The notes beneath the pieces were generated by a model, which had not been told where the DNA came from, did no database searches, and saw only the letters and a program-made list of their open reading frames with translations. Positions 63,021 to 64,000 of a stretch of DNA of 64,000 nt are shown piece after piece (positions within the stretch are counted from its first letter, which is position 1; each line of letters begins with the position of its first letter). Origin of the DNA: DASPOJ01 sp049790315 (GTDB lineage Bacteria; Acidobacteriota; Terriglobia; Acidiferrales; UBA7541); contig JBAQYV010000177.1 of assembly GCA_049790315.1 (NCBI GenBank), forward strand, positions 21,360 to 85,359, written 5' to 3'. A program made the position numbers and the translations under genes.

Positions 63021-63229
63021 ATTTGATTCGCCTTATCTTCGCCATTACTGGGCTCTATCCTGCCTCAGGAAGAGTCCCGTGGCAAGGCCCGGACGCGAGT
63101 GTGCTGAATCTTTAGCGTACTCGATTGGCAAAATTCGCGTCTGTGGAATTCTTTTCGAACTGTGCAAGATCCAGGGTGCGGCAAAAGGCAGCGCGGCCCG
63201 CTTGGTGCGAGCCGCGGCGATCAAGAGGT

Positions 63230-63676
63230 TTAGGCTTCCTTCTGAACGACAACCTTGAACTCGGCCGTAACGCCATGAACGAGTTTCACCGGAACCTGAG
63301 ATTCTCCGATCACCTTGATCGGCTCGGCGAGCTGAATGTGGCGCTTATCGATTTCAAAACCCTGCGCCGCGAGCGCCGCCGACAAATCAGCCGAGGTAAC
63401 GGAGCCGAACAATTGTTCCGTCTCACCGGCCTTGCGCGAGAGCGTAACGGTGACGCCGCGCAACAGCTCGGCTTGTTTTTCGGCGGCGTCTTTTTCCGTC
63501 GCCGTGCGCTTCGAGAGCGTGACGCGAATTTTTTCCAGACGCTTCAGGTTCGCGGGCGATGCCTCAAGCCCCAGCTTCTGCGGCAAAAGGAAATTGCGAG
63601 CGTAGCCCACAGCTACTTCGACGACTTCGCCGCGCGTGCCCAGCTTTTCAACGTCTTCCTGCAAGATGATTTGCAT
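63230..63676 (-). CDS. rplI: 50S ribosomal protein L9
   Basis: A 148-residue ribosomal protein. The N-terminal domain reads MQIILQEDVEKLGTRGEVVEVAVGYARNFLLP, a long central helix follows, and the C-terminal domain has GSVTSADLSAALAAQGFEIDK. It binds domain V of 23S rRNA near the L1 stalk. It begins 56 bases after rpsR and is followed by dnaB, a common cluster. All family features are present. Confidence 0.97.
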   Translation of the reverse strand: MQIILQEDVEKLGTRGEVVEVAVGYARNFLLPQKLGLEASPANLKRLEKIRVTLSKRTATEKDAAEKQAELLRGVTVTLSRKAGETEQLFGSVTSADLSAALAAQGFEIDKRHIQLAEPIKVIGESQVPVKLVHGVTAEFKVVVQKEA

Positions 63677-63731
63677 CGAAGTTCCACCCCGTAATTTATT
63701 CCGCGAATTATCGTTTCACCGCGCCCGAGCT

Positions 63732-64000
63732 TTAAAGCTCAGTGGCAAACGGCAGCAATGCGATGTTGCGCGCCCGCTTGATGGCCTCACCCAGCCAGCG
63801 CTGATGGCGCGAGCAGGTGCCGGTGATGCGGCGCGGCAAAATCTTTCCGCGCTCCTGCACAAAAGGCTGCAACATTTCGGCCTTCTTGTAATCGATGAAA
63901 TCCACTCGCTCAACACAGAAGCGGCAAACTTTCTTCTTGCGAAAATATTGGCGCTTGCCGCGGCGCGGTCCGCCGCCGCCGGGTCCGCCACCACCGGGAC
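63732..64000 (-). CDS. rpsR: 30S ribosomal protein S18, N terminus beyond the window
   Basis: At least 88 residues are visible. The S18 core reads RQYFRKKKVCRFCVERVDFIDYK, then LPRRITGTCSRHQRWLGEAIKRARNIALLPF and stop. Two cysteines (CRFC) plus another in GTCSRH are typical of zinc-binding-type S18. Preceding the core is a Gly/Pro-rich stretch (GPGGGGPGGGGPRRGKR), longer than in E. coli. The start codon is outside the window, and the correct frame differs from the longest open frame seen there. rplI follows directly. Confidence 0.93.
   Translation of the reverse strand, partial: PGGGGPGGGGPRRGKRQYFRKKKVCRFCVERVDFIDYKKAEMLQPFVQERGKILPRRITGTCSRHQRWLGEAIKRARNIALLPFATEL

Noticed and set aside
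63716..63994. A 92-codon minus-strand frame at the window end
   Set aside because: The real gene is rpsR in another frame, ending at 63732; this frame yields a Ser/Arg/Ala-rich sequence.
1..64000. tRNA, rRNA, tmRNA and RNase P RNA genes
   Set aside because: I looked for T-loop GGTTCGA and other conserved motifs; the few matches (for example near 8390 and 53222) have no cloverleaf context.

Overview
The window reads as a GC-rich chromosomal segment of a Gram-negative, didermic bacterium, most likely an acidobacterium (Acidobacteriota). This is inferred from BamA, OmpH/Skp, LolA/LolC/LolD-type proteins, TonB-C-terminal proteins, several DUF4097 proteins and ECF sigma/anti-sigma pairs occurring together with a Firmicutes-like housekeeping order. 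No rRNA, tRNA, CRISPR array, transposase or prophage gene was found.

Layout. 1-8.0 kb: alpha/beta hydrolase, PilZ protein, HAD phosphatase, class V aminotransferase, TonB-like protein, rsmD and recG. 8.0-8.8 kb: noncoding, with hairpins and degenerate repeats. 8.8-13.9 kb: a very large, internally duplicated CPBP membrane protease, a small membrane protein and an APC amino acid permease. 14.1-23.5 kb: two ECF sigma-factor modules pointing at each other. The left one is sigma, anti-sigma with HEAT repeats, DUF4097-TonB fusion, DUF4097 and PDZ protein. The right one is sigma, anti-sigma, DUF4097, shikimate kinase and a secreted protein. They meet at a hairpin near 19.8 kb. 24.5-40.7 kb: an envelope-biogenesis run of lysS, lolC-like, lolD-like, clpC, bamA, a 1261-residue Ig/beta-propeller protein and ompH, then a second LolD-like ATPase, a small membrane protein and a LolA-like carrier. 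40.8-48.6 kb: ada, PilZ, HAD, a secreted LolA-like protein and a 1308-residue GH35-like protein that seems to lack its catalytic glutamates.

48.6-64 kb: acylphosphatase and apt on the plus strand, then a mostly minus-strand backbone (rpsR, rplI, dnaB, alr, PIN/TRAM protein, ispD, ispF, an orphan GltX C-terminal domain, rlmB). Between the PIN/TRAM gene and ispD lie accessory genes: a Tat-exported glycosidase-like protein, a TMEM175-type channel, a radical SAM protein, a small secreted protein, an AT-rich 39-bp repeat locus and a cupin.

The genes combine three themes: envelope assembly and lipoprotein traffic, envelope sensing through ECF sigma factors, and core information processing. The least explained parts are the mirrored ECF/DUF4097 modules, the duplicated CPBP protein, the orphan GltX domain and the 39-bp repeat locus.
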